Notes: generated by a model not told the origin, from the letters alone. Numbered from the stretch's first letter, positions 39,609 through 49,570 are shown. The stretch is DNA of 64,000 nt from an uncultured Fidelibacterota bacterium (GCA_913043235.1 CAJWLO010000003.1:20170-84169); one strand, 5' to 3'. A program made the numbers and translations.

Positions 39609-39839
39609 ATCTATAAATATTATTTTTCAGGTCTTAAATCAAAAATAATAAAACACTTAAAGAGATAAATTAAGTTGAAGTACTCCTTATACTTGTGGTT
39701 TAGCATTAAAATCCCATGCATTCCAAGATATGGAAATTCGTCTATGTATAGTGCTTGATTCAATGGTTAATAACTAGATATATAATAACTCCATCTATCT
39801 TGAATAACTAAAATAGTATAAATTTACTCTTTTAAAATA

Positions 39840-40421
39840 ATGAAAATAAAATTATTCCCATTAAGTATAGTGGCCTATCCTAACAAATATATTCCACTAC
39901 ATATTTTTGAAGATCGTTACAAAAAACTTATTACTGAATCTGTCAGAGACCATAGTGAATTTGGAATAATATATCAGGATAAAAAGGGTCTCGCAAATAT
40001 AGGTTGTACCGTTTTAGTTAAAAACATATTAAACCAATACAGTGATGGTCGTATGGATATACTTTGTGTAGGGAGAAGAATATTTAAGCTGAATAAAAAC
40101 TTTTTAATTGATGGACTAACTATTGGCGACATCAATTACTTACCGGATCTATATCCAATCCCTGCATCATTATTTGAACCATTAAAAGAAAAATATTTGA
40201 AGATTATTATAACTATGGGTAAAGTTGAGGATCTTATAAATCATATATCAAAGACAACGACCTTTGAATTATTAGAAATGATACAATTACCTACTGTTAT
40301 AGAACAAGAACTAATTACACTGACATCGGAAGAAAGTAGAGCTAAGGTGCTAAACAAAATTTTTTCATCTGTACTTGATCAAGTATCATCTGTAAAAGGT
40401 ATAAAAAAATTCACATCTTGA
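39840..40421 (+). CDS. Lon N-terminal-domain-only protein
   Basis: 193 residues matching the Lon protease N-domain: KLFPLSIVAYPNKYIPLHIFEDRYKKL, then GCTVLVKNI and GRMDILCVGRRIFK. It lacks the ATPase and protease parts. Stand-alone LON proteins are widespread and their role is unclear; substrate recognition is a plausible guess. The gene has no visible partner. The 231-bp gap upstream holds its promoter and that of the amidase gene; nothing else was recognised there. Confidence 0.85.
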   Translation: MKIKLFPLSIVAYPNKYIPLHIFEDRYKKLITESVRDHSEFGIIYQDKKGLANIGCTVLVKNILNQYSDGRMDILCVGRRIFKLNKNFLIDGLTIGDINYLPDLYPIPASLFEPLKEKYLKIIITMGKVEDLINHISKTTTFELLEMIQLPTVIEQELITLTSEESRAKVLNKIFSSVLDQVSSVKGIKKFTS

Positions 40422-40510
40422 TAAAAATCAGAACAATAAAATCTAGCAAAAAGATATAATTGTCATTATTGATCTAAATTGATTAGTCAATCTCCATCTG
40501 TACTTTCTTT

Positions 40511-40695
40511 TTCAAGAATCAAAAAAACTATAATAATCTGATTGCCCTTAATGATGTAAACTTTGAAATTCCTAATCAATCTGTTTTTTCCATATTAGGA
40601 CCCAATAGGAGCGGAAAATAAACTCTAAAAAAATTTTGGCAGGATTAATTACATCTTGGGACGGAAATAGTTTTTTTATTATCAGCCAATTTTAA
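40511..40695 (+). pseudogene. relic of an ABC-transporter ATPase (N-terminal fragment)
   Basis: Within the 326-bp gap after the Lon-N gene, the plus strand reads NLIALNDVNFEIPN, then VFSILGPNRSGK followed by a stop codon exactly where the Walker A would continue with TT. One nucleotide missing in a run of seven A then moves the frame, and ILAGLITSWDGNSFF resumes the usual ABC pattern (LKILAGLLxPxSG). This is the beginning of an ABC-2-type ATPase with two inactivating lesions; everything downstream is lost. The sequence is followed directly by a terminator that serves the opposite strand. Confidence 0.85.
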
Positions 40696-40701
40696 AAACG
40701 A

Positions 40702-40728
40702 CAACGCCCCAGGAATACTGAGGCGTTG
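40702..40728 (-). terminator. Rho-independent terminator after the tandem small membrane proteins
   Basis: Stem CAACGCC/GGCGTTG (40702-40708 with 40722-40728), with inner CAG/CTG pairing at 40710-40712 and 40718-40720. On the minus strand a GTCGTTTTT run follows. It lies 20 nt beyond the stop of the gene ending at 40748. Confidence 0.8.
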
Positions 40729-40747
40729 GAGCGGATTTAATTTCGCG

Positions 40748-40963
40748 CTATTTCTTCTCGTACCACATCACGAGTATCATGAGTGCTAGAATTCCCGCAA
40801 ATCCTGCATCGCCAAATTGGGCCATTATACGCCCAAGTCCACCGATGACTCCAAAAAAGTCATCAAACAAGATTCCAACGATAATTCCAACAACAACTAG
40901 GGATTTTAACAATTCTATTGCTGTGCCGAGCCACTCGTTGAGGGTTTTTATACCATTTAGCAT
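40748..40963 (-). CDS. small membrane protein B (paralogue of the adjacent gene)
   Basis: 71 residues. An amphipathic N-terminal segment is followed by a hydrophobic helix (LVVVGIIVGILF), a glycine-rich turn (GVIGGLGRI) and a second hydrophobic helix (GFAGILALMILVMWY), ending in EKK. The layout matches the protein encoded at 41032-41241 without gaps from a shared lysine onward (K-SLVVVGIIVGILF versus K-ALIVLFVFVNIIY, then GFAGILALM versus GFAGLLALL). The ribosome-binding site AGGAGT (40969-40974) is 5 nt before the ATG. Function unknown; a membrane-active or channel-like role is speculative. A terminator follows. Confidence 0.8.
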   Translation of the reverse strand: MLNGIKTLNEWLGTAIELLKSLVVVGIIVGILFDDFFGVIGGLGRIMAQFGDAGFAGILALMILVMWYEKK

Positions 40964-40968
40964 AGTTT

Positions 40969-40974
40969 ACTCCT
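40969..40974 (-). promoter_or_regulatory. Shine-Dalgarno of small membrane protein B
   Basis: AGGAGT on the minus strand, 5 nt before the ATG at 40963. Much stronger than the sites of most neighbouring genes. Confidence 0.8.
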
Positions 40975-40988
40975 GTTGGTAGAGGCTT

Positions 40989-41014
40989 TTGGGCTTTGAA
41001 AAACCAAAGCCCAA
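40989..41014 (-). other. intercistronic hairpin between the two small membrane genes
   Basis: A perfect 10-bp stem TTGGGCTTTG/CAAAGCCCAA (40989-40998 with 41005-41014) with a 6-nt loop. It starts 18 nt after the stop of gene A on the minus strand. No T-run follows it, so a full terminator is unlikely; mRNA stabilisation, processing or partial attenuation setting the A:B ratio is more likely. Confidence 0.75.
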
Positions 41015-41031
41015 GATATGGCCTATGTTAA

Positions 41032-41241
41032 TTACCCAAGAAACGAGAGAAACACCAACAGAGCTAAGAGTCCAGCAAAACCACCATCTAAAAAGGTGTT
41101 TACCAGTTCAACAATTCCGCCAATGGGATCAAATCCTGTGGAATAAATGATGTTAACGAAAACAAACAGTACTATAAGTGCTTTAATTACGCCAACAATT
41201 CCGGAAGCCGCATTTGCAACGGTTGCATTGATATCAGCCAT
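41032..41241 (-). CDS. small membrane protein A (paralogue of the adjacent gene)
   Basis: 69 residues with a small-residue-rich N-terminus (MADINATVANAASGIVGVIK), a hydrophobic helix (ALIVLFVFVNIIYS), a loop DPIGGIVELVNTFLDGG and a final helix (FAGLLALLVFLSFLG). No export signal separate from the helices, no cysteines. It is 69% hydrophobic or small by eye. A textbook ribosome-binding site AAGGAGGT lies 6 nt before the ATG, and a GC-rich hairpin stands upstream. Downstream is the paralogous gene B. The strong signals suggest high expression. Family not recognised. Confidence 0.8.
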   Translation of the reverse strand: MADINATVANAASGIVGVIKALIVLFVFVNIIYSTGFDPIGGIVELVNTFLDGGFAGLLALLVFLSFLG

Positions 41242-41247
41242 GCCAAT

Positions 41248-41255
41248 ACCTCCTT
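41248..41255 (-). promoter_or_regulatory. perfect Shine-Dalgarno of small membrane protein A
   Basis: AAGGAGGT on the minus strand, 6 nt before the ATG at 41241. It is the full anti-16S complement and the best site seen in the window. Confidence 0.85.
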
Positions 41256-41275
41256 GGTTTGGTTCCTAATGAAAA

Positions 41276-41294
41276 CGGGGGCACATAACCCCCG
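41276..41294 (-). terminator. GC-rich hairpin between the glycan cluster and the small membrane genes
   Basis: Stem CGGGGG/CCCCCG (41276-41281 with 41289-41294), 7-nt loop, followed on the minus strand by only four T. It lies about 100 nt past the stop of the GT9 gene and 35 nt before the ATG of small protein A. It could be a modest terminator for the glycan operon or a leader hairpin of the small-protein mRNA. Confidence 0.5.
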
Positions 41295-41392
41295 ACCTTA
41301 TTATTAGATTGTTCTTTGTTTGTGGTTGATTTCAGAGTCAATCTCTTTCCAATGAACCAAATTTACACACATTAGACCAATCAACAATATTT

Positions 41393-42484
41393 TTATTTTT
41401 CATAATTACACATAACCAAATTTATTACTGACTCGCGCACTGATACTGGCTCTACGGTTTTCATACAAGCAGAACAAAGCCGCCAATGATCTCTTTGGTG
41501 AGAACATTCATTAACCGGTTTTTCAATAATATTCTTATCACCTAAAGGTTTTGTTAATTCAGGATTCTGGGCACCAAATAGAGAAATTACAGGAATTCCT
41601 AAATATGCTGCCAGATGACCCGCCATAGAATCTGGAGCAATTAGCAGTCTTTGCTCCTTAAGCCAATTTTTAAACTGAATAATGTCCCCTTCAAAAATAT
41701 ATATTGGCAATTTATTTTTTTGTACTGAATAAACTATGTCTTCTGATTCTTTTGTTTTGACTATTGCCAATTTAAAATCATCTTTTAAAGAATTGATCAA
41801 TGTAATCCAATGACATAATGGCCAACTTCTTTTTTGATCAACGGTTCCAGGGTGCAATACAACATATCCACTCTTTTTAACTACCCAATTTGGTTCTATT
41901 AACACTGTACATTTATCTTCAATTTTTGAAACCAAATTCATAGCCCGTTTCGTTTGGTGCATTTGAAAAGGGAATGGGAAAGTTCTAGAAAAAAAATAGT
42001 TCCCTCCAGTAGCTGCATATCCCAAACTGTGCTTGCTTTTTATATGCCATAAAAACCAGCTGTTTCTTATATCGCCCTTAAAATCAATTGCCAAATCAAT
42101 ATGCCGGTTTCTTAATGATCTAGCAAAAGAACGAGCCTGAATCCATTTAAAAGGTGAAAAAGACCAAGTTGTCCAAGGAGCATCAAAAGTAATTACCTCA
42201 TTTGCCAACTCTAGATCGCGGGCTAAAGGAGCAGAAGAAGAAGAACACAATAAAATTATTCGCACATCTTTATTAAATCTTTCTTTCAAGGCATGAAGAG
42301 CCGGAATTATCATGAGGACATCACCAATACGATGGTATTCAGCAACAAGAATAGTTTTTACCATCTCTACCTGAAATAATGTATTAGGTCTTAAAAGATT
42401 AAAAAAACGGTAAAAAGGGGCAATTAAGGCGCCAATTAATATCGAGAAGAATAGAAATGAAGGTTTATATATCTCCTGTTTCAT
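41393..42484 (-). CDS. glycosyltransferase family 9 (heptosyltransferase-like)
   Basis: 363 residues. GT9 motifs: a short membrane-proximal N-terminus, the first Rossmann domain opening ILVAEYHRIGDVLMIIPALHAL, and the second with VVLHPGTVDQKRSWP and APDSMAGHLAAYLGIPVISLFG. The C-terminal CSACMKTVEP segment is typical of GT9 enzymes. It transfers a sugar (often heptose) to lipopolysaccharide or another surface glycan at the inner face of the membrane. ATGA overlap with the preceding glycosyltransferase gene shows co-translation. Confidence 0.9.
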   Translation of the reverse strand: MKQEIYKPSFLFFSILIGALIAPFYRFFNLLRPNTLFQVEMVKTILVAEYHRIGDVLMIIPALHALKERFNKDVRIILLCSSSSAPLARDLELANEVITFDAPWTTWSFSPFKWIQARSFARSLRNRHIDLAIDFKGDIRNSWFLWHIKSKHSLGYAATGGNYFFSRTFPFPFQMHQTKRAMNLVSKIEDKCTVLIEPNWVVKKSGYVVLHPGTVDQKRSWPLCHWITLINSLKDDFKLAIVKTKESEDIVYSVQKNKLPIYIFEGDIIQFKNWLKEQRLLIAPDSMAGHLAAYLGIPVISLFGAQNPELTKPLGDKNIIEKPVNECSHQRDHWRLCSACMKTVEPVSVRESVINLVMCNYEK

Positions 42485-43569
42485 ATAGAGAGACCAATAG
42501 ACTTATAGTAGCTATATAACTTTTTTGATACATATTTAACATCGTGATGATCTGTAACCCAAGCTCTAGATTTTTGTCCAAGTTCAACAATTTTTCCCTT
42601 ATTATGAATCAGTTCTGTTAATACCGCGGCAATTGTGCATGAATCAATAGTTACAAAGGGATGATCCGGTATGAAAGCCTGATAGGATTCATTCATCTCA
42701 GTTAGGGTACAGATTCCCATGGACAAGGACTCTACCGAATTCATCCCATATCCCCAACCCCCGCGTTCACCAACCTGATCAATAAAAATATCAGCAAGTT
42801 GTTTTCTTTCTAAAGCTTCTTTGTAGGGTAGATTTTCGATTAGATCAAAAACTATCAAGCCTTCTTTTTGTAGTTTTGTACATGCAGAAATAATAATATC
42901 GGAACCTTTATAGTGCCTGTTTGTTGGAGAGTGAGCAACTCGAATTACATCTGAGAGATCATCCTTAGGCTTAAAACGGTTAGTATCAAACGGTAGAAAT
43001 AAATAATGAATATCAGGATGTTTATTAAGCAAATCTAATTCATTAGTTAAGTTTAAATTAGATAGTGTGTCAATAACCGGCATCACCCCTCGAGCACGAA
43101 GATCTTCGCCATGGTAATGACAGATGATTTTTTTTCCATTATCATGTAGAGCTTTTGCAAAACTTTCATCTTTTAAAAAATCCATCCCGCTCTCAAAATG
43201 AACAACGTCAAAATCATATAAATTATATTTATTTATAGTCTTTAATATTACTGGGCGCCACAACCAATCTTTAAATTTTAAAAATTGTGAATCGAGCCAG
43301 CCCTCAGGCTTCCAAACGGGTGGGTAGCCTTCCTTTTCCCTAAAATACCCTTCGTTACCACGGTATCTTTGATACACACGATGCCGAAGGCTGGCCAATA
43401 AAGGTTTGGTAAAATTAAAGGGTAATTCTAAACATATGTCTTCATCAAAATTTTTTGGGGATCTAAAAAATGTGACCGTGCGACATTCATGGCCGTTAGC
43501 TTCATGTTCTTTTTTCCACAGCGATAAGGTACCTACCGTATTTTCAGGTGATATATAAAGTATTTTCAT
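42481..43569 (-). CDS. glycosyltransferase, GT4-like
   Basis: 362 residues, two Rossmann-like domains. N-terminal part LYISPENTVGTLSLWKKEHE; a middle segment HFESGMDF; the nucleotide-sugar half holds VAHSPTNRHYKGSDIII and the acidic GYGMNSVESLSMGICTL, the region equivalent to the EX7E donor motif. Donor and acceptor unknown. Tightly packed between two other glycosyltransferase genes (ATGA overlaps on both sides). Confidence 0.83.
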   Translation of the reverse strand: MKILYISPENTVGTLSLWKKEHEANGHECRTVTFFRSPKNFDEDICLELPFNFTKPLLASLRHRVYQRYRGNEGYFREKEGYPPVWKPEGWLDSQFLKFKDWLWRPVILKTINKYNLYDFDVVHFESGMDFLKDESFAKALHDNGKKIICHYHGEDLRARGVMPVIDTLSNLNLTNELDLLNKHPDIHYLFLPFDTNRFKPKDDLSDVIRVAHSPTNRHYKGSDIIISACTKLQKEGLIVFDLIENLPYKEALERKQLADIFIDQVGERGGWGYGMNSVESLSMGICTLTEMNESYQAFIPDHPFVTIDSCTIAAVLTELIHNKGKIVELGQKSRAWVTDHHDVKYVSKKLYSYYKSIGLSI

Positions 43570-44672
43570 TGGGGATTATATAAAGCTATGAATTTGTTTA
43601 TTATAGATTCCCAATTATATTTTTCTCTGATAAGGATTCTGTTTTTTTTGATCCAATCAGTTTGATTGATTGAAAGAAATGAGTCTATAATGCCAGCTGC
43701 AAGTGATGGTATATTCCCTGGAGTTATCCAATGGACAGTATCTGACACAAAATTACGTATTGGCGGCAGATCAGATACTACAATACGACAACCAGCAGCC
43801 ATCATTTCAAACAATTTCGTTGGTGTGTTGTTTCTAGTTAAAGGATTATCTTTAAACGGGATTATACCCAAAGCTTGTTTATTTAAAATTCCCCATACAT
43901 CTCCATAAGGTATCTGAGCTTTAACAGATATATGATCATAAAGGTTTTTTTTTGAAATAAATCTTTTTATTTGCTTTTCATATTCGGACGTGCGGAATGT
44001 ACCTAGTAAGGTTAAATATACATCTGGTATTTCTGAAATCACTGTTGGCAAGGCTGCCACTAAATCACTAATACCTCTTTCTGGAGCAAGATGACCATGA
44101 TAAATAATTGAAGAACCGCGATTGCCATCATTGTCAATATTGGATATATATTTACTTTCCGGGAAATTTTCTAGAATAACTGGTTGAAAATTACGAGTAT
44201 TATATACGGTGTTCTCTAAAGGTTGATTTGCCAAAATAACACGATCAATAAACTTAAGGTGCATTTTTTCATTCGTATTTTTCAGAAAAATCATTGTTTT
44301 TTTTATAGGCTTTGATCGTTGAGAAAAAGTACGATACATAGCATCTAAATTTTCATGAACATCATAAATAATTGTAGATCGAAGTTTCTGCTTTACAGAT
44401 TTCGCTAAGGGTAGGAGTTCCGGTTCATGTATATGAAAAAACAAAGGCGCTTTAGATACTTGAAGCTGGCGAAGAATTTGTTTTGAATAGGACTTTATGG
44501 AAAGATTTAGCGATAAATTGAAATGTCTTAATCCCGGTTCAGATAAATCTAGAGTAGATTCAGATCGAGTAAAATACCTGATGGATATGTCTTGCTTTAA
44601 TAAAGTTTTTATTTGTCGATGATAAATACGTTCATCATCGGGAAAATGCTGACAAGAAACTATAACAATCAT
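43566..44672 (-). CDS. glycosyltransferase, GT4-like
   Basis: 368 residues. GT4 features: an N-domain with an HxH-like FHIHEPELLPLA segment, YHGHLAPERGISDLVAAL at the start of the C-domain, GTFRTSEYEKQIK, and the EX7E-type donor site around TPTKLFEMMAAGCRIVVSDLPP. Retaining transfer from a nucleotide sugar to a surface glycan. Encoded between the flippase and the next GT with 4-nt overlaps. Confidence 0.88.
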   Translation of the reverse strand: MIVIVSCQHFPDDERIYHRQIKTLLKQDISIRYFTRSESTLDLSEPGLRHFNLSLNLSIKSYSKQILRQLQVSKAPLFFHIHEPELLPLAKSVKQKLRSTIIYDVHENLDAMYRTFSQRSKPIKKTMIFLKNTNEKMHLKFIDRVILANQPLENTVYNTRNFQPVILENFPESKYISNIDNDGNRGSSIIYHGHLAPERGISDLVAALPTVISEIPDVYLTLLGTFRTSEYEKQIKRFISKKNLYDHISVKAQIPYGDVWGILNKQALGIIPFKDNPLTRNNTPTKLFEMMAAGCRIVVSDLPPIRNFVSDTVHWITPGNIPSLAAGIIDSFLSINQTDWIKKNRILIREKYNWESIINKFIALYNPQ

Positions 44673-46087
44673 TTTATGAAACTTTTTAAAACCGTTTTTT
44701 CTTCACTATTGATTACAAATAAAAACCACGAAATGGGGTAAAAAAGAGTTAAGGCTAATCGAACCCATATATGATCGCTTATTATAAAAACAACTCCCAT
44801 AAATATTAAAGGGTAAATCCAAGCGGACCAGTTATAAGTAACTGGATAAATTTTATGGCACCGGATAAATACAGATAAACTCATGAACATAAAAGAAAAT
44901 ACCGTTGCCCAAGCAGAACCTATAACTCCATATTTGGGGATCAATAAAATATTCAATAAAATATTTACTGTTGCACCAATAGCCCTAAATATGGGAATCC
45001 AGTTTGTCATTTCCCTCATATACACACCAGGCAGCTGGATCACATAGGTTCCAAAAAAGAAATAGGCCAGTAGAACACAAAACACAACATTTTCGGCAGA
45101 CCAGAATTGCTCTCCGATTAAGGTCCGAGAACCGATAGGGAATCGCATTATTTCGGGTACCCAAAGGCTTACAGCTACAATCACAAAGCCCAATAATCCT
45201 AAAAAAATTGTTGCTGCTTGTGCAAAATCTTTTCTCGCGCCAGATTTTTTTCCTCGTTTTAAAAAATAAGGTGTCCACCCCATATTAAATCCCATTACAA
45301 CAATTAAGCCAAAAATACCCAGTTTATGCCCAGCTGAATAAAGTCCAACCTCCCGCGTACCAGTCATCCAGTTCAACAAATAACGATTCGCCAGCTCCAT
45401 AATCATTGTAAATATCCCCGCAGGTAAAAAGGGAATCGCAAACTTAAATACTGTTTTAAGTGTTATTGTCTTGATTGTACTTAAACTGACACGCTTTATT
45501 ATAACGGGCAATGAAAGAATAAATACAATACTAGATGAAACTAAATTCGCTAAAAGAACTCCGGTAATCCCCATTTTAAGGATAACCACAAAAAAAAGAT
45601 TAAATCCCATCGTAGTTAGAACATTTGTCAAATTAAAAATGACAAAGGGTATCGGTTTTTCTTCAGCGCGCAACAATAGTACCGGCAGGTTCCACAGTGC
45701 ATCCAAAAGTAATACTCCAGATAATATAGCAATCCATTCAGGTTGATCAACACCTAATACAATTTTTGCAATAATCTTTCTATAACCAAAAAGAATACTG
45801 GAAAAAATGATACTGGTGATAACCTGGATTCCATAAATCGTGGAAATATATCCACCCCTATCTTGGCCTTTTTTTTGTACAGAATATTTAAGGAGTGCTG
45901 TATCCATGCCATAGCGATATAGAATCATTGTAAAACCCATAAAAGCGTAGGCCAAGGAAACCACCCCATACTCTTCAGGGGTAAATACATGGGTGTATAG
46001 AGGGAGTAGAAAAAAGGTTACAAGCCGGGCCAGAATATGACCGAAACCATATATAAGTGAATGTTTACCCAGTGATTTAATTGACAT
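44669..46087 (-). CDS. polysaccharide/lipid-linked oligosaccharide flippase (Wzx-like)
   Basis: 472 residues with about 12-14 membrane helices. The start ISIKSLGKHSLIYGFGHILARLVTFFLLPLYTHVF is cut here to its typical elements: a GHxLARLxxFxLLPLYT-like first helix followed by FTPEEYGVVSLAYA, which is typical of Wzx/MOP flippases. It moves undecaprenyl-linked glycan across the inner membrane. Adjacent glycosyltransferases make the likely cargo. Confidence 0.9.
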   Translation of the reverse strand: MSIKSLGKHSLIYGFGHILARLVTFFLLPLYTHVFTPEEYGVVSLAYAFMGFTMILYRYGMDTALLKYSVQKKGQDRGGYISTIYGIQVITSIIFSSILFGYRKIIAKIVLGVDQPEWIAILSGVLLLDALWNLPVLLLRAEEKPIPFVIFNLTNVLTTMGFNLFFVVILKMGITGVLLANLVSSSIVFILSLPVIIKRVSLSTIKTITLKTVFKFAIPFLPAGIFTMIMELANRYLLNWMTGTREVGLYSAGHKLGIFGLIVVMGFNMGWTPYFLKRGKKSGARKDFAQAATIFLGLLGFVIVAVSLWVPEIMRFPIGSRTLIGEQFWSAENVVFCVLLAYFFFGTYVIQLPGVYMREMTNWIPIFRAIGATVNILLNILLIPKYGVIGSAWATVFSFMFMSLSVFIRCHKIYPVTYNWSAWIYPLIFMGVVFIISDHIWVRLALTLFYPISWFLFVINSEEKTVLKSFIK

Positions 46088-46092
46088 GTATA

Positions 46093-47061
46093 CTAAGTCA
46101 GATTCAATTGAATCGTGTCACGAAAAACACCGCTAGCCCCAAAATTTTCTTTGAAGCGACCCAGCCCCATATTTGGTTCCTCATCCAAAGTAAATGTACC
46201 AAAATCATAAATTTTTAAGCCTTTGCTAATAGCCCATTTAAAGATAGAATAAAATAATAAATTAACAGAGCGGTACTCCTGGTATTTTTCCCGATGGCTG
46301 ATATAAAATGCCAAAACCACGTTTTCATTGATAATAAAATTGACCACGCCAGCCAACATTTCATTATCCAAATATGCTGCAAATAAGTTTATATCTTTTG
46401 GAAATCGTTTTTTGATATCCAGTAATTCATGCAATGTGTGAGTGGGCGCAACATCATGGCGAATATTAAGATTTTGAACAAGAATGTTGTAAAATGTTGT
46501 ATAATCTTCTGATCGGCGTACAACAACACCAGAATCTTGTGCCTTCCGGACCGCTCTACGGTGTGAAGAACGAAATTTCTGCAGATTCTTTTCTATTTTA
46601 TCCTCCAGGAATAGAATGCTGGTAATATCCCGCTTTGCATAGGTAAAGCCTTGCTTAAAAAATGCGAAATCTATGTAATTTGATATTCGGCTTTGGTATA
46701 AACTTGGGGGAAGTGTAATCCTTAATCCATCGAATGATCTTTCACTGGTATATTTTACCAGAACTTCAACAAGCTCCATTGCATCAGCAAAAGACAGGTT
46801 TAACGGAACCACAAAAGAACCTATAGTTGCTCCCGGGTGAGAAATCAATAATCGTTCGTCGTTATCAATTTTCACGGCAGCGGGGAAAATAGAAAGCAAT
46901 TTATCTTTTTTATAAGCCATTAAACTGTGATCTTCGAATCTATCTTTAGGGTGATAATTCAAAAATTTTCGATGGTGAAACAGGGTTCCATTATTACTGT
47001 GACCAATAAAGGACTCCCATTGCTGAGATTGGGCTTCCACAAATCGTTTAAGGGTAATCAT
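46093..47061 (-). CDS. FemAB/GNAT-like (BioF2-type) acyl- or aminoacyltransferase
   Basis: 322 residues of the GNAT/FemAB fold. Recognisable elements are SFIGHSNNGTLFHHRKFLNYH at the N-terminus (W/S-x-GxxFH), KFRSSHRRAVRKAQ, and the C-terminal core LAFYISHREKYQEYRSVNLL with YDFGTF. This family includes proteins acting in cell-wall bridges and exopolysaccharide systems. It starts the glycan cluster, 5 nt before the flippase gene. It probably modifies the glycan. Confidence 0.8.
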   Translation of the reverse strand: MITLKRFVEAQSQQWESFIGHSNNGTLFHHRKFLNYHPKDRFEDHSLMAYKKDKLLSIFPAAVKIDNDERLLISHPGATIGSFVVPLNLSFADAMELVEVLVKYTSERSFDGLRITLPPSLYQSRISNYIDFAFFKQGFTYAKRDITSILFLEDKIEKNLQKFRSSHRRAVRKAQDSGVVVRRSEDYTTFYNILVQNLNIRHDVAPTHTLHELLDIKKRFPKDINLFAAYLDNEMLAGVVNFIINENVVLAFYISHREKYQEYRSVNLLFYSIFKWAISKGLKIYDFGTFTLDEEPNMGLGRFKENFGASGVFRDTIQLNLT

Positions 47062-47173
47062 TTCTTTCTAATAGATAGTTTGGATAGATGTTCCAGATAT
47101 TAAATAATTGCTTATTGCTGTTGAATCGTGTTTAGGGTCAAATCTAATTTGGTCTTTTAATTTACGGGAGTAA

Positions 47174-48462
<1,289 letters not shown>

Positions 48463-48463
<1 letters not shown>

Positions 48464-48822
48464 TGCAATACGGCAGATTAAAGCGTCATTCGCCCCCTAG
48501 AACCATCCGCAGACAATCAACAGATACTCAAAGGAAATTTATCCGCGGCATATTATTACTGATTTGCATTACGCTTTTAATTGTTTTTATCTTTGGAGAC
48601 CACGGAATATTCCAGCTTTATAAACTCAAACGAGAGCGAGCGGAAGTTCAGGCCCATATTACCTTATTAAGGAAAGAAAGGGAACGACTTAAATCCGAAA
48701 AAGCCCGTTTGGAAAATGATTTGGATTATATTGAAAAGATGGCCCGGGAAAGATTCAGGATGGCCAAACCTGGTGAAAAAGTATTTAAAGTAGTCCCGCA
48801 GAAAAAGACAGGTTCAGATTAA
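48463..48822 (+). CDS. FtsB/DivIC-family cell-division protein
   Basis: 119 residues: a basic cytosolic N-terminus, a single membrane helix (about 29-47, ILLLICITLLIVFIFG) and a coiled coil (RAEVQAHITLLRKERERLKSEKARL) ending in IEKMARERFRMAKPGEKVFK. This is the FtsB/DivIC (septum-formation-initiator) layout, including the ARE-xFxMxxPGE motif. Linked to enolase by TAATG, as in many bacteria. Acts at the divisome with FtsL and FtsQ. Confidence 0.9.
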
Positions 48823-48843
48823 CATTCAAATGTATCAGAAATA

Positions 48844-49566
48844 TTATATATTAAACTCCATTTTATTCTTTAAGAAAGCATCCAAGTATATTTCGACCCG
48901 TCGATTTTGAGCACGAGCCTCATTGATTTTTTCTTTGCTCTTCAATTGTGCTACATCAATAATAGGTCGGAATTTTCCATAGCCCATAGCAGAAAAAAGT
49001 CGTTGAGGCATTTCAGCATAAGTGCTCAGCAGACGTACAAAATTTAATGATCGTGCAGAAGACAGTTCCCAGTTACTGGGATATGCTGCAGCATTAGGTA
49101 GTTCTAGATCATCAGTATGCCCTTCACAACGAACTTCTACATTCAAGTATGTATTTCTTTTATCGATTACATCCAAAAGATATTCATAATCAGGATTATC
49201 GTATACACCAATAATCTTTGAAGTTCGTATAATGGCACCGATTTGTACCAGCAGTGGATGGACTCTAGGGTCTACATCTGCAGACATGGATTTGAATAAT
49301 TTACCCCGCATGGTTATCTTAATTCCTTTTGTGACCCTATCTACAGAAACCTGAGATGATGCTACATTATCTTTCAGCTCCTCATAGGTCTCATCCAATA
49401 ACTGATTGACAATGCGATCAATATGTTCCTCAGCATCATTAAGAATAACAAGCAAGAGTACAAAAAATGTAAGCAGGAGCGTGACCATATCTGCAAACGT
49501 AAGTGCCCAAGCGGTTGCTTTGGCACGACGTTCATCCACTGTAATGGAACGGTGAATTTGAGCCAT
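48844..49566 (-). CDS. MotB-like stator protein with OmpA-like peptidoglycan-binding domain
   Basis: 240 residues. The single N-terminal helix carries the proton-binding aspartate (LTFADMVTLLLTFFVLLL, Asp26), and the C-terminal OmpA-like domain has VRCEGHTDDL and SSARSLNFVRLL. It pairs with the MotA-like protein encoded 4 nt upstream. It is a proton-channel stator for a flagellum or a stator-type motor of another machine (for example ZorAB or AglQRS type). No flagellar gene is in this window. Confidence 0.88.
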   Translation of the reverse strand: MAQIHRSITVDERRAKATAWALTFADMVTLLLTFFVLLLVILNDAEEHIDRIVNQLLDETYEELKDNVASSQVSVDRVTKGIKITMRGKLFKSMSADVDPRVHPLLVQIGAIIRTSKIIGVYDNPDYEYLLDVIDKRNTYLNVEVRCEGHTDDLELPNAAAYPSNWELSSARSLNFVRLLSTYAEMPQRLFSAMGYGKFRPIIDVAQLKSKEKINEARAQNRRVEIYLDAFLKNKMEFNI

Positions 49567-49570
49567 TTAT

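Noticed and set aside
39609..39839. A minus-strand open stretch reading ALYIDEFPYLGMHGI in the gap between the amidase and Lon-N genes
   Set aside because: About 46 codons with no start site logic, no recognised family, and length expected by chance in A+T-rich DNA.
41276..41294. Riboswitch before the small membrane genes
   Set aside because: The only structure is a simple GC hairpin in a 151-bp gap; no conserved riboswitch core was recognised.
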